A DNA stretch of 64,000 nucleotides from Onchocerca volvulus (lineage: Eukaryota; Nematoda; Chromadorea; Rhabditida; Onchocercidae). The number at the start of each line of letters is the position of its first letter. Within the stretch, counting starts at the first letter, position 1. Below the pieces are notes generated by a model, which did no database searches, was not told the origin of the DNA, and saw nothing but the letters and a program-made list of their open reading frames with translations. The stretch spans positions 12,021,208-12,085,207 of the forward strand of contig HG738138.1 in the NCBI GenBank assembly GCA_000499405.2, written 5' to 3'. This document shows positions 12,796-25,987 of this stretch, piece after piece. The translations under genes and the position numbers were made by a program.

Positions 12796-14751
12796 TTAAT
12801 GAGAAGTTCTATGCTATTTTTTTAAATTCTTTCTTCAAACTATATTTTTTATTATAAATTTTAGCAAAAATTTCGTTTGAACTTTATTGCAATAAATCTT
12901 TTTTTTTTTTTTTTTTTTTACTTCTATTTTTTCATACAGTTAAATAAATGTTCCAACTTTATATATTTCATGCACTTCATTTGAAACAATTATGACAATA
13001 AACAAATATGATGGAAGTTTAATTTCACCAAAATGATAGAATTAAAATTTATCTTGACTAAATAAAGAAAAAATGAAGGATTTAAATTTAAAATAAACTT
13101 TTCGCCTCCTAATTAGCTATCTGGATAAAAAGTGCGTACATTTTGGATGATTGATGACCATCGATTGCATATTGTCATAATATTTGGAATGGATTTACTA
13201 ATTTTGGAAGTGTGGAATTAAGGAACATAACTAACGCTGTTTTCCACAATCATTGATGAATTTAGTCGAAGCTCACTGTTCCGCGGTTACCACATAATCA
13301 GAATTCATCTTAAACGTTATAATTTTAATGAAATGTTTAAACGTTCAAAAATTTTGAAAGCTTTCACATAATTTACATATTATACAATTGGATTGAATAA
13401 AGTTTCAATAGAATTATTAGAAATTAATTTAATTTTTCTATTTTCGTCCTTTTTGTCACAAAATAAATCCGATTAGCGACCTTTTTTTTTTTTTTTTTCA
13501 ATTCAATGCAGCGATTTCTGAATTCGTAAAAATCAAATCTTAAAATGATTCGAGGAGAACAATTCTTGGATATCGCTTCTAAAATTTTTATTTGTAACTA
13601 ATGGATTTGAAGAAATTCTAACACACGCTAGCTTTGTGATGGATGATTTATCGAGAATGAAGAATGATTGTATTCTGCTAAGAAAAAAAAAAGAAAAAAA
13701 ACAAGTCATTTCCGAGTAAAAGGTGAATTATAAGGACCGCTGGAATTTATTAATCAAATCCAAGGACCACTTTGGCATCTTCCTAAAAATAAATTAAAAT
13801 GATAAAGAAGAAGAAATTTTTTCGAACGAAGAATGCTTCACTGCGGCTTAAAAATGTCAGAAACCTAATTTCTGATTTCTTCACACAAATAAACAGGAAA
13901 GTTAAAAATGTATCATTTTTGAAAGAGTAGGATTTTCTAGTCTTCAATTTTTTTATCTAATGCATGTCACGAAAATTCTAAATTATCATCTTAGTGATTT
14001 ATTTATCATCTCAAACATTGTTTAAGATTACTAAAACTTTTGCATCTTTTTTCATCTCTATCGGAAAATGATTATACTTGAGAAAAAAAAACTTGAGTTT
14101 TTCCAATTTAACTTTTTATTCTAATTTTTTTCAAGCATTTTTCATTTCAATTTTAAAATTAATTCTTCAAAAAAATTCAACCTAATATTTGCAAACATAT
14201 TTCAGTCTAATTTATTTGCATCAGAATGGCTGATAGCAAATAAAACTAAGTCTATCTTTACCATCTAACATTATTTATGTAATTAGAAGGAAGGTAGGAG
14301 GGAAGAAAAGAGGTAAAAGAGAGAAGAATTAAAAAAAAAAAAAGGAAGAGAAGGAAAAGACTATAGCTAGATAGACTTTTTGTTAGTAATGATGTTATTG
14401 AAGTTTCGTAGCTAATATAATTTTTCAAAACTATTGATAGCAACAAAACGGTGATTTAGTGAAAAAAAATATATGATAGGGTAAAAAGTTTGAAGGGAAT
14501 TGAGACCGAAAGTTAGGAGGAAATTGGAGCATGAGGAGTAGCAGGTGAGATTTGCGATACTTGAAGTTGGAGGAACATGGGTACGAAAGAGATTTGTGGG
14601 TGGGCAAACTGAGACGTTGAAGCAACAGCTGAAAAATATCGAAACGTTTTTCGAAACCTTTTTCCTGTTCTTTTCTTCTTCATCCACTTTTCGCTTTTAT
14701 TTTTCAAAACAAACCACATGCCGACTGAAATCATTTTCTTCAAGTTTTTTT

Positions 14752-14832
14752 TTTCCTTCTCTCTCTCCTCTCTCCCTCTTTCTCTTTCTCTTTCTCACTC
14801 ATTCTCTCTCTCTCTTTCTATCTATCCCCTTA
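14752..14832. repeat. (CT)n polypyrimidine tract
   Basis: About 80 bases of almost pure pyrimidine on the plus strand, with CTCTCT and CTTTCT units. Confidence 0.9.
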
Positions 14833-15691
14833 ATCTCATTATAGACAAACTTTGGACGCCTGAATGTTACTATGTTTGAATCATATTATATATTATGATA
14901 TATACATTATATTTTATTGACATTATAATAAAATACAATAATGAAATATATTGCAATAAAGTTTAGTCGGAATTCTTGCTGAAATTTTGAAGCAAAAAAT
15001 ATAATTTGAAAAAAAATTGAAAGATTAGCTTAGTAATTCATTAATAAACATAAATAATAATGATGATAATAATATTTTTTCTTCCTTTTTTTGTCACTAT
15101 ATTATTTACCAAAAATGAAAATACCTAATTCATTCATTATGAATACCAAAACTAGTACTTATTATTCTGAATAATTCAATTATGAATTTTTTAAAGTTAC
15201 CATAATACTTAAGTGATTGCTTACATTTCTAATAAATTTCATTAATGCTTTTTGAAGGTCAAAATATAACTTTGAATATCTCTATTATTTTAAAATGTTA
15301 TAATTCGAAAATATTAGTATTTCCTAATGCATATTTGAATAATTCAGGTAGTTTATGAGGAAACTAAAAATAATCCAACAAATATGCACGATAAAAAGAA
15401 AGAAGAAAAGAAAAGATGAAAAAAAAAAAAGACGAGTTGAATCGGAAATTGTGAAACAGATAAATGACAATGACAACTGTTCAGTACAACAGAAATTTAG
15501 TTCATCAAATTTTAGCTTTTGCAAATAAATACTGCTAAAATAACTTAACAAAATGTACTGAAAGAAAGTCTCATTATCTATATCATGTATAATTTTAAAA
15601 TGTATGCATAAATTTCTTCTATGTCCAACGAAATAATACTTTTGAGGATTACTAAATTCTTTTGCGATTATTTAAGTGCCAAAATTTCGAC

Positions 15692-15938
15692 ACCGTTAGA
15701 TTATATATAAATAAGAAACTCTGATCCCATCATATTCACAGTTACCCATAAAATTATTCGTCAACATCTTCACGAAATTTATTTTCCAAAATCGAAAAAA
15801 TTTTTTTTTTTTCAAAATCGAAAAAATCTTTTTTTTGATTTTGAAAAATAAATTTCGTGAAGATGTTGACGAATAATTTTATGGGTGACTACGAATATGA
15901 TGGGATCAGAGTTTCTTATTTATATATAATCTAACGGT
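15692..15938. repeat. Long inverted repeat, 102-bp arms, 43-bp spacer
   Basis: The arms are 15692-15793 and 15837-15938. They begin ACCGTTAGATT and end CTAACGGT, and differ at only four positions, all transitions. The spacer is A/T homopolymer with a repeated CAAAATCGAAAAAAT. I see no target-site duplication or open frame. It could be a foldback or MITE-like element or a hairpin formed by local inverted duplication. Confidence 0.95.
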
Positions 15939-16531
15939 ACAAAATTACAGAATTTTTTCCCGACAAACATTGAAATTTATTGAAATAATCAATGAACTAC
16001 TGGAATTTTTCGTTTTTTATGTAGGCTGTAAAGCAAATGATTGAAAGAATGTTTCCGCTCAATTTCCTATCGATTATAGATTAACAAAACCCGGACCTCG
16101 AAACAAAATGATTTTAATTCCATTTTAATTTTAAAAATGATGAAAGAATTTGGCCAAGGGCAACAGCCTGAAATCAAACTAGGAACTTAATGGATTTCAA
16201 TCATCATGTAATTTACGGGCGTTACGTAATATACAATAAGTAAACGCTTAAAAAATTTGATTCAATTAAAAATAAGGACAACTTGTAAGATGAATATATT
16301 ACTAATGACGCGTTATCATTTATTCAACTTTTTCAGGAAATGTAATTTAGCTACAAATTATAAATTAATTTAAAGCTATCGTATATAATAGATATATCTG
16401 TTTTATTTCTTGTCGAGAATTTTGAAATTCTCCACAACGTATTATATTAAAACTTGATTGAACTTTATAGGACGCTGGTCAACATAACTGATTAAAATAT
16501 GAGAATTTTTGTTATTGTCATTTTTTTTTTT

Positions 16532-16619
16532 ATTTTTATTTCTCTTGTTAAGATTAATCTTGAAATAGAATGGGAATTTTTATTTCTCTTATTAAGATTA
16601 ATCTTGAAATAGAATAAAA
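16532..16619. repeat. Two-copy tandem repeat, 44-bp unit
   Basis: Units 16532-16575 and 16576-16619 are nearly identical. Each carries TTAAGATTAATCTTGAAATA, whose AAGATTAATCTT is itself a perfect 12-base palindrome. Confidence 0.9.
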
Positions 16620-19317
16620 TTAACAAACCTCTTGCAGATTCCAGGTCCGATAACATTGACCTAAATAAAGGAGGAATGCTGAAATTTTATTGCATCTATT
16701 AAACTCGGATAGTTCAGTTGTATTCAAGTTGATACTATAACAATCATCAATATTTCCCTAATCTTACAAATAAATTCATTTAACGCTCAAAATATTAAAA
16801 AATTCACGTTAACGATGAAAATTAATCAAAAAATAAATTATAATTTTTAAAATTAGAGATATAAACTTGAAATTAGGTATTTAAAAAAAATTATTCCTGA
16901 ATATTTGAAAAAAATGAATTATTCCTGAATTTAATGGATTTGAGCGAAATTTTGTTCCGAAATTTGCATATTTAAAATGTAACAAAATTCAAAACGATAG
17001 TTTTTCTTAGACTTTTAAATCCGTTACCATATGGTATGAGACATGATTTTAACGATGATTTTAATCCCAAATTTCATTTTTCGTTCACTTTACATTTTTC
17101 AAAATACAGCAAGCAAAAGCAGAGAAGTTTGTTCTCAGAAAAATAAGCAAATAAAGAAGAAAAAACAAAAATAAAAGTGAAATATCAAAATTTCTAAGTA
17201 AATAAAGAAAAGAAACCAAGCATTAAAAGCTATACAGATAAGGCAAAACATTTGAATGATAAATGAATAATCAACTTTGTGCAATTTTTTTTGTCGCATT
17301 TATGGATCTTTTGGCATCAAATTATCATTCTTTACTTTTTTGGTATCAGCTTTCTAAAGGCAACAGTAAATTGCTTATCCATTTGCAATAAAAAAAAAAA
17401 GAAATAGAAATTGAAATTTCCGAAAAAGCGAATATGCAAATAATTTATGCGGAATATTTTGTCTCGTAATCAAAATATGATTTATTGACATCTGAAAATT
17501 TTTGAGTTATAAAAAATCGAAATCATTGGAACTTTAATTAAAAATATTGAAAAATAAAGTAAATAAAGTGAAAAGTATTGCAAAATCAACAAATGCATTA
17601 ATTTTGTTTAAAGCTTCCACGTGATAGGTTTCATAGAAGAGAAACAGGAGAAAAATTGCGTAACAATAAAATGAAATAAAGTTATAAAAAAAGAAAGATT
17701 GGAAAATGAAGTAAATAAAGAATAGTTCAAGTTTAAAGCAATTATCCTGTGATTAGTTGGATGATAAGCTGAAAATAAAAGAAAAGAATAGAAGTGGAAG
17801 ACGAAGAAGACAAGGAAAAGACGAAAGATTTTCGGATGAAAAAGTGAAAAATGTTAAATTTTCAAAGTGCTTCACTGATCACTTTCATCGTTCTGAATGT
17901 TATATTATTCGAATTGTATCTGTGTTTCAAACTTTCGACTAATAGTTGGCGATACGAGAGTTTTGAGGATAGATGTTTAAGCTATGAAGAAACACAGGAT
18001 TTGTTTTCATATCCGAGCAAGAAGCTATGAACCGAGATTGTAAGATTGTAAAATTCTCCTTCTCATCTCTCGATTGCTTTTTATCCATGTGAAAAGCAAT
18101 GAGAAGAGCAATTTGATCAAACAAAAGGATTATATGGTGTTAAACAACAGCAATATTATCAATCAATATCATTTTTAACGGTCATCATCAGACATTGTCA
18201 TCACTACAATTATCATTACTGTTATCATCATCATTATAAGCGAATGAAATGATAGCAACACGAAAATTCATGCTGTTCGAGATCAGAAAAAGCTTCGATT
18301 TGTTGACATCTAACAAGGTGCAATAAAATTCATGTTAACAAAATAAAACTTCGAGGAAACGGAAGCTAGGAAAAATGTTTGATCTATCAAGAAAGAAAAC
18401 GAGTATAGTATGAGTTTATATTAGCAATTTAAAACTAAATGAATAGAGGATTGTTACAGTAGAATTTTCGAACTTTATAATTCCAACAAAAATTTATAAT
18501 TGCAAACCTGAAAGTATTATTTTAACTAAAATCTGAATTTAATTGGTAATTCATCAGTTACTAATAACATCATATTTTGAATAGCAATTTAGGAATATTT
18601 TTAAAGACAAAAAGGAAAGAATTGAAGAACTTGTCCTTGAAAGAAGATAGATAGTCCATGAATTATTATTAATTATATTATCCCTAAAAAAATTAGTCAA
18701 ACAAATAAAAAATAGGGTATTGTTTAAAAAAAAAATGAAACTTGCTAGATATATCAGAAAATATAAAAGAAAAAAATGAACAAAGAAAAAATTTGCATTT
18801 CCGATATAATGCTGGTAAGAAAATAGGTTATTAAAGAAAGATGTGCTCAATAGTAATATTCCTTGTTGTGCTGAGAAATCGTACTGTTGTGGGACGAAAT
18901 ATTGGTTAAGAAATAGGAACAAATTGGAAATGATGAGAAATTGAATTTAAAACTCTTGAATTTGTAAATTTTTGCTACCAAAATGAAATTATAATCATTT
19001 TTTTGACTAAGCCGTGAAGCATTTCTTTAATATATATGATTTCAATAACAACAAAATACATGCAAAGGATGAATGGACAGAATACAGAGAAAAATGAATA
19101 AAAAAAATTAAAAATTTGAAAAATCAAGTATTATAAATAGAAATGAAGAAATAACTAAATTTGAAGATAAGGAATGAAACGAAATTAAAAAGCATATTTA
19201 ATAAAAGTTGATAATGGTACAAATGATCGAACAAACAAGTTCTTCGATTTTAAGAAATATCGCCAAAGGCGTATTTATTTATTTTCTTTTTTTTCGAGTG
19301 GTCATTTTATTGCTTCT

Positions 19318-19540
19318 CTTATCGTTTAATCTTTCTGTATATTTGATTTTTATCTTTTATTTTTTTACATCATCATTTGATCCCTCGTTACCTTTAACAT
19401 TTATCATTTTTTTTTTTGCGTTATCGTTTGATCCTTCGTTATTTTAACTTTAATCGCTTACTTTTTTTTTTTTTTCACGTTATCATTTATTTCTTCGCTA
19501 TTCTAATCTTTATCGCCAATTTTTTATGTTACCGTATCAT
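19318..19540. repeat. Degenerate minisatellite, period about 50-60 bp
   Basis: About four units of the form TTATCRTTTGATCCYTCGTTA, followed by T-runs and a partial next unit. The copies are diverged. Confidence 0.7.
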
Positions 19541-20523
19541 AGCAAAAAAGATTTGATTTACTTGAAAAATAAATGATATTTGTCAGGTTTTAAAAATTTC
19601 TTATATACTTTTAGTTTCGTCAGTAGTATTTTAAGTGATAAAAAATATTACTACGCGTGTGTTTGCATGTGTTTCTTCCCCAATGAGAAGTTGGTATTTA
19701 TAAAAATTTATAAAAATAGATTTTTATTTTGCTTGAAAAATTGATGGATAGTGTTGAAAAGCTGAAAAACAACCAATTCATTCATTGTAAATAAATGAAT
19801 TATGTATTCCTTTTGCTAAATACTTTTCAAACATCATCATCAGACTATATAAAAATCATCCAAATTATCAAACCATTAGATGAAATTTATACAATTAAAT
19901 AATCTTTGAGGGAAATTTGTAAAAATTCAATTCTATTAATTCATTTTAATTTTTTTTAATTAAAAAGCAGGAAGAAACAAAAACAAAAGCAAAAAATATG
20001 CCTCAGATAATTAAAACGAAGAAATGAAAAAAATGCTGTGAATAATTCCACCTGTCATTTTGTTTTTTTCTTTTTTTCTATTAAAAATTTGATTTCCAAT
20101 ATCACACATTTGTCACGTGATTCGTACAGAAGGGGAGGAAGAGAAATGGAACGAAGAAAAAAGTTATTATGTTGAGGAAAGGTAGGACGAATTTCAGACC
20201 GGTTAAATTTTCTTCGCTGATGGTTGATGGGTTATTGGTTGATTGAATATGGATTGCCTAAAAATAGCTATTTAAAAAAAAAAAGTATTGATGTGCAGCC
20301 TCAGTCGAGACATCATTTCCATTAGTTGAATTCAATAAGTTTTCCCATTCTTACATCCATTCATATTTCGTGCATTTTCCATTATTTTTAAAATTACTAA
20401 TTAGTTGTTTTCTTTTTTAAAATCAATTCCTTCCCTCTTTTTTTTCCTGCTACGTTTTTATTTTTCATGCAAAGAGGATTTAAAAAAATCATGATAATTT
20501 AATTTACAGTTTAGCAAACCATT

Positions 20524-20850
20524 TCTGCGACAAATTTTGACGAATAATTTCTCTGATGTTGGTCATAACTTTCCGGAGGTGGTCATAATTTTTGAACTTA
20601 ATTATTCGTTTTAACACAAACTTTTAAGGAATAATTTCCCAAGGATCACCAAAATCTTCTAGGCGATAATCTGATTTTTGAATTTAACTATTTGTTTTAC
20701 GACAAATTTTAGCGAATGATTTCTCGAGAAAAATCATAATTTTTCTGGGGATGATCATAATTTCTTGGAAACGATTGTAATTTCTGGATTCAATTGCTTG
20801 CTTTACTACAAAACTTAAAGAATAATTTCGCGAGGAAAAATACAATTTCT
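20524..20850. repeat. Degenerate minisatellite, period about 85-105 bp
   Basis: Four diverged copies of a motif like CGACAAATTTTGACGAATAATTTCTC, near 20526, 20613, 20698 and 20802, with ATCATAATTTTT-like linkers. Confidence 0.7.
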
Positions 20851-21388
20851 TACATTAATTGATTTTGACCAAATAACCAAAACATGAATATTCAAAAATT
20901 ATGAAATTTTATGTTATCATAACGAATAAAATATTACTTTGCAAATTATGGATCTCTTGTTTCAGATTAGAATTTACGAAATTTTCTTCGTGTTTTCTTT
21001 TTTTTTTTTTCGTTTTTAGTAATAATAATAGATGTTGTTTATTCCATCCGTAGTATGTATTATAAACAAATGTTTCAAAGTTATAGTTATTGATTTGATA
21101 TTAACACTTAGTAAACTAATTATCCATCATGCAGTTGTTATTATTTATTATTAAAACTGGCGTTTCTTTCCTCTCAATTCCACCTCTAACAGCTATTACA
21201 AAATCATGCAAAAAATTAATTAATTTGTTTTATAAATTATTCATTTTTTTGGTTATTGCATAATTTGTTAGGATTTTTTTATTCGATTTTGCCATTTTTT
21301 TAATATTCAACATTGCTAAATAGCAATAATAATTAGTATGACAATTTAGTTACAATGTTAATTAACGTCTAATAAAATACTTTACTTA

Positions 21389-21643
21389 AAATTTCATTCA
21401 GTAACATTCACATGATTCATTTTTAGAGTACATTTGATGGGCCATCTCGATCATTTGAAGAAAGAATTATTAAATGGGATATCAGAAATTATCATTTATG
21501 CCTGCTAGATTAGATTTTTGTTGATGTGATAATAAGAAATGAATATCTAACAGTCGAAAACAAATTATCGTTAATTAGTTTTTGATATCCTGTTTTTAAA
21601 TTCCAATCAATAACATTTATATGACTCATTTTCAGGGGACATA
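21389..21643. repeat. Pair of diverged 43-bp direct repeats
   Basis: The blocks at about 21389-21432 and 21600-21643 share the order TAACATT, CATGATTCATTTT-like text and AGAGTACA/AGGGGACA. Confidence 0.5.
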
Positions 21644-22127
21644 AGCTCATACAAGAAATAAGCGAATGGGTCTAGTCTCAATGCATTTATTTTTTTTCTT
21701 TCTTTTTTTCTTCACCCAAACAAAACTGTTTATTCAATTCCAGTAATCAATTATTTCAGAAAATCATTCCCGACTTATTCTCGACTAACGGATGATGTTA
21801 AACACCATCTGTTATATATTATTCTTGATGACTTATAGCGGGTCGCTATTTGTACAATTTGGATATTGGATCATTGAAACATTTTGTTTGGAACATTTCG
21901 ATCAGTCACAGTTTAATTTGTTACGACGACAATTTCATGAATGTAAAACTTTTTCTTTTCTACTTACCTTTTCTGCTTATTTGTAATCTATCTGATTTTG
22001 CTGAGCAAAAAGGATATTATTTTAGCCTATAAATGCCATCTTGATTGCACTTATTTTATATTCTTTTCATTTTCATATTAAATTTTCGACTTATTTTGCA
22101 AAAATTGATTCAACTAAAACAAATTTA

Positions 22128-22394
22128 TTACAAACGGTCAAACTTTTGGCATATTTTTTGTAGTAATACGTAAAGTATATTTTCTGGAAAAAATGAAAAC
22201 ACTTCCGGATTATCAAGACAATAAGTTAAAGGTAATTGCCCGTTCGAATTCGTCTTTGATAATTTGCCTTCAAATAATTCACCGTTGATTTGCTCTAAAT
22301 CTTCCCTTTTTCTTTTTTTTTTTTTTTTTTTTTTAACATTTTTTTGCAATTTTTCAGGATAATCCCACTCAAAGCACTTTCTTATATTATGCAA
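22128..22394 (-). CDS. Candidate small protein, 88 aa, unknown
   Basis: A single minus-strand frame from an ATG at 22394 to a TAA at 22128. After an N-terminal segment (CFEWDYPEKLQKN) and a lysine run from an A-tract, the second half looks like real protein (EDLEQINGELFEGKLSKTNS, then LPLTYCLDNPEVFSFFPENI). AATAAA overlaps the stop codon. Just upstream on the same strand a second open piece (MKVLFNIDHHARNKTEEENL) ends in a donor-like AA|GTAAGC that could join here through a 58-base intron, so the true gene may be longer and the ATG internal. No family was recognised. Confidence 0.33.
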   Translation of the reverse strand: MHNIRKCFEWDYPEKLQKNVKKKKKKKRKREDLEQINGELFEGKLSKTNSNGQLPLTYCLDNPEVFSFFPENILYVLLQKICQKFDRL

Positions 22395-22763
22395 AATGAT
22401 CGCGATATTTGGATCAAAAATCCTACTTAGTCGCTTACTTTTGCGCTATCTTACGGTGAAATTTATCCAAATTTTCCTCTTCTGTCTTGTTTCTCGCATG
22501 ATGATCAATGTTGAAGAGTACTTTCATTCGAAGTTCGAGCTTTTAACTTCATGTTCAAGTTTCTTTCATTTCTTTTATCTTTGACAAATCATTTACTGTT
22601 CCGGTTATTTCATCCGGAAATAAGGCAAAGTAACTTGCAAAGTAGAAGAAAAAAAAGGAAAAATGAGAGGAAAATTAGTAGGAATTGCAGTAGTTAATAG
22701 TGATAAATGACTTTTTGAAATGCCTTTCTCTTCTGGAGGTAAAAAAACAAAATGATTGAGAAG

Positions 22764-22857
22764 ATGAATGAATGGAAAAATGAAGTGATAGGCAATGAAT
22801 GAATGGATTAGCGAATGAGCGAGTGATTGAATAATGAATGAATGAATGGATAAACAA
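22764..22857. repeat. Imperfect (GAAT)n/(GAATG)n array
   Basis: Repeated GAATGAATGGA-type units, interrupted by GAGCGAGTGATT-like text. This explains the serine/histidine/isoleucine-rich open frames on the minus strand. Confidence 0.8.
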
Positions 22858-22886
22858 ACGGATAGATGATCCACTTCAAGTGTCAC

Positions 22887-25600
22887 ATCTTTTTATGTCA
22901 CTTTCCGTCCTCTTTGCCATGCAACAGCACTTCAATCGGCTCATCGCTCAAGGACAAATATCGATACGATCTCAAGAAGATAAAAACGATTTCTAAGAAA
23001 AGATTTTTATAACCTACATTCCACTTATATTCTTCACAAATTATTTTCCATCAATTTTCCGGAAATCTCCACTTCAAGTTATTAAAATTCTTGATTGTTT
23101 GATTTGCGAATATATTTACTAACAAATTATAAGTGTGCTATTATAAAATTAACATATCTATTTCTATTATTATATTGTATTAATTGGTTGTTAAGAAGAG
23201 AACTTAATTTAATTTTTAATTATTTTACAATAACTTGCATAGGTTTAAAAATGAAAACGATTTTAAATTATATATTTTACAATAGTTTACATTTGTTTGA
23301 AAAAGAAAATAATCTTTAAATTTATGTGATTTTTTATATGAAAATTTTTGTTGTTTATATTGTTTTCAGAGGAAAAAAATGAATTCAAGATTCAAGAATT
23401 TGATTTTTCTAAACAACTCTGTGTGAAGAAGGATCATCAATTATCGTTTTTGCAATAAAACGATATTGGTTGATAAACTACTTCCTGTTCGTACAAATAT
23501 GAAAAATTTTCTTGCAAAAATGAAATTGTCAATTTTAAATTATTTTGAAAAAAAAAAAAAGAAGGAAGAAAAAGAAAAACAAGTCTTTTCAATTAATTAC
23601 TTCTGTCAAGCTCGCAAGATTATCCATTTTCGAGTAAAGTTTGTTGAAAAAATTTTCTGCGGGTTAATGGAAATGTTATTTACTCGGGTCCGCACATTTG
23701 TCCGATTACAGCTATTAAATTCATGACGACCAGAATTCGACGAAGTATATGTGTGGCTAGAAATGACGTGACAATGTAAATAATGCATGAAATTCCAAAA
23801 AAATAAAAACAAAAATAGAACTTGCTAAAATTTTTCTTAGGCATTACTTGATGGATAGCCAAAAATAGCACGTAATCACGCTTGCTACTGGAAATAAATA
23901 TAAAACACGTGAAAGCAAAAGACAGTTGACGAAAAGAAATAGTTAAACATTAACAAACTATTATTTTACGAATTATTACAAAGAAGAAAAGACAATTATG
24001 TCTAAAAACTAAATACCAGGTTAATTTGAAAAGGCTTCATTCCAGTTATACTATCGGTCATTTCAGGTTAATAACTGAGGAATTCTGAATATCAATTCAA
24101 GGAATTCATTTCTTTTCCAAATTAAAAATTTTTCCGGAATAAAAAAAAAACAGTTTGCAGCCGTAAAATTATAAAGTATTTCGGTAATTGTAGGTGATTT
24201 TTTGCATCTGACAATACCGTGAATTCGAATATGATTTTTTGGTAATTTGGAATCAAAAATTATCAGACTTTATCAATTATTCAAAAAAGTAAAACATTAG
24301 ATTATGCAGTAATTGCATACCGAATACTATTATTGGACTATCGAAAATGAGCCATAATGACAGCCATTATTAACCAGTTTCATTCAATCATGCCAAGGTT
24401 ATCGAGATTTTAACCTCTCAATGTTAAAAAAAAAAAAATGTCTGATTTATACAATTCAAATAATTCAATTTTCGGCCATCAAATTTCATGCATAAAATTA
24501 GTAACATTGCTAAATTTAGATCCTAGATTTGCAGAAATCTTCAAGCAATCATCTGCTGCTAAAAATTAAGAATATTACCGATACCGTCATTTTTATGAAA
24601 AAAAAAGGAGGAAAATTTTCATATAATGAGATGAATGAATCAAACAAGAAAAAGAAAAATCCAGAATTGCCAAATAATGAAAACTGGGAAAGACATGATG
24701 ACGCCATAAATTTGAATGAAAAAGAGGAAAAAAGGAATGCAATAGCTGACTTTAACATTAAACTTTTTTTATTTTTTTTCTTTTTTTTTTGACCGAGAAA
24801 TTCTATAAAAGATTGATTTTAATATAAGATTGATGAATAGGTTGTAAATATAATTTTAAATAAAAATTGACCGAAAAACGAAAGTTTGCCGTAATTTACT
24901 TTTAAATTAAAAAGAAAAAAAAATATTTTTATTCTTCATCATTTTGAATTCCATCACTTATCACTGATCAATTTTGCGTACTAAAAAATAATCACTGAGT
25001 ATATTTATTGCCTTTCCATCTTTTTTTTTACCATTCAACTTTTACTCGCTTTTTTTGGTTTCAACTGTTGCCTGATCGTTTTTTTTGCATCTCCTTCAAA
25101 ACTTTTCTAAATTTAATTTTGCTTCTTAAAATTTTTCAAATCTAATTTTTCAAATTTATACTTTTCCGTTTCCTCCGTTCTGTAAAAGAGTATCAGCTTT
25201 TATAGCAAGTAAAGTGTGTATGTCTGCATATTATTTTATTTATCGATAAGTGTATTTATTAATTCTGAAATCAGTTCATGATATCTGTCTATCTTGTTTA
25301 TAATTATATTTATGCATATGGAAATGCTATAAAATGGTTGAGATACTAATCGATTCAAAATCCTGGAATTTCACGAAATGATTAAAATTGAATAAGAATT
25401 CGGGAAAATAATAGTACGAGTGAGCTGGTCGGTTATTTCATTTTTTTGCAAAATTTAAATTCATCTCTCCCAATCTTTTTGTTCCACTCAGTGCAATTTG
25501 CTTTTTCTTACGAATATCTAACAAATACTTTACTTTTATTTGAAAATGTTAACTGTCTGAATTTCTTCAAAGAAAATATTTTAAACTTAGAAGATATTCG
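22887..25600. other. Non-coding intergenic region with weak open frames
   Basis: I see no supported gene. Open frames at 23466-23726 and 24529-24792 (plus) start with ATG but are dominated by Lys/Asn/Phe runs from homopolymers and have no splice or family evidence. A short palindrome-poor, A/T-rich sequence fills the rest. Confidence 0.45.
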
Positions 25601-25987
25601 ATGACAATAAATAAATTCTTATCTCATCTTCTGCGGAAAAAGTTATGCCACTTTCTCAGGTCTACAAATTCGCCATCTCAAGTAGTAAATGTAGACAATT
25701 TCATTCGAGAGATGAGTCATCTCGAAGAGTAAGTATTTTGGTTCTGGATTTAATTAAAAGAGATCAAATCATTTCTTCATATTTAACTTTTCGAAAAACT
25801 TATGGTTTTTTTTTTTCTTAGTGAACTTGGCTTTTCATTTCATATTGATAATCATTGTATCAGTACCGTGAAATCTGAAATGCTACAATTGGATTTCATA
25901 GCGGTAAATAATATTAGTTTTTTTTGGTTCATCATTTTTTCCTATCATTAGAGAAGAAATGGTGAACCGGAAAGAATATATAATTAA
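25601..25987 (+). CDS. Candidate 3-exon small gene, 81 aa, unknown
   Basis: Exons 25601-25728, 25822-25903 and 25952-25987 join with matching phases through two short introns (93 and 48 bases): donors GA|GTAAGT and GCG|GTAAAT, acceptors TTCTTAG and ATCATTAG. ATG 25601 follows a further acceptor-like TTAAACTTAG, a possible trans-splice site. Stop TAA is at 25985-25987, and AATAAA follows near 26166. The protein starts MTINKFLSHLLRKKLCHFLR and continues with DNFIREMSHLEEDELGF and STVKSEMLQLDFIARRNG. It has mixed composition with charged residues and no signal peptide or obvious domain. No family was recognised. It could be a short conserved protein or the N-terminal part of an isoform. Confidence 0.45.

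Larger units (their letters stand above)
11567..15691. other. Upstream non-coding region of the minus-strand gene
   Basis: A pyrimidine tract ending TTTCAAG lies about 45 bases before the start codon and could accept a spliced leader or an upstream 5' UTR exon. Beyond that I see no gene. The region holds the 12.4-12.8 kb duplication, a (CT)n tract and many homopolymers. An open plus-strand frame at 13543-13731 has mixed composition but no convincing splice signals. Confidence 0.5.
16620..22127. other. Non-coding, repeat-bearing intergenic region
   Basis: No gene is supported. Short lysine-rich or Ser/Phe-rich open frames at 17757-17942 (plus) and 17939-18124 (minus) have no family signal or splice partners. 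A 51-base exon-like piece at 20131-20181 (acceptor TACAG, donor AAAG|GTAGGA) is too short to call. Degenerate minisatellites occur at 19.3 and 20.5 kb. Confidence 0.5.

Noticed and set aside
13543..13731. 62-codon open plus-strand frame with mixed composition
   Set aside because: No start, acceptor or phase-matched partner. In DNA this AT-rich, dozens of frames this long are expected by chance.
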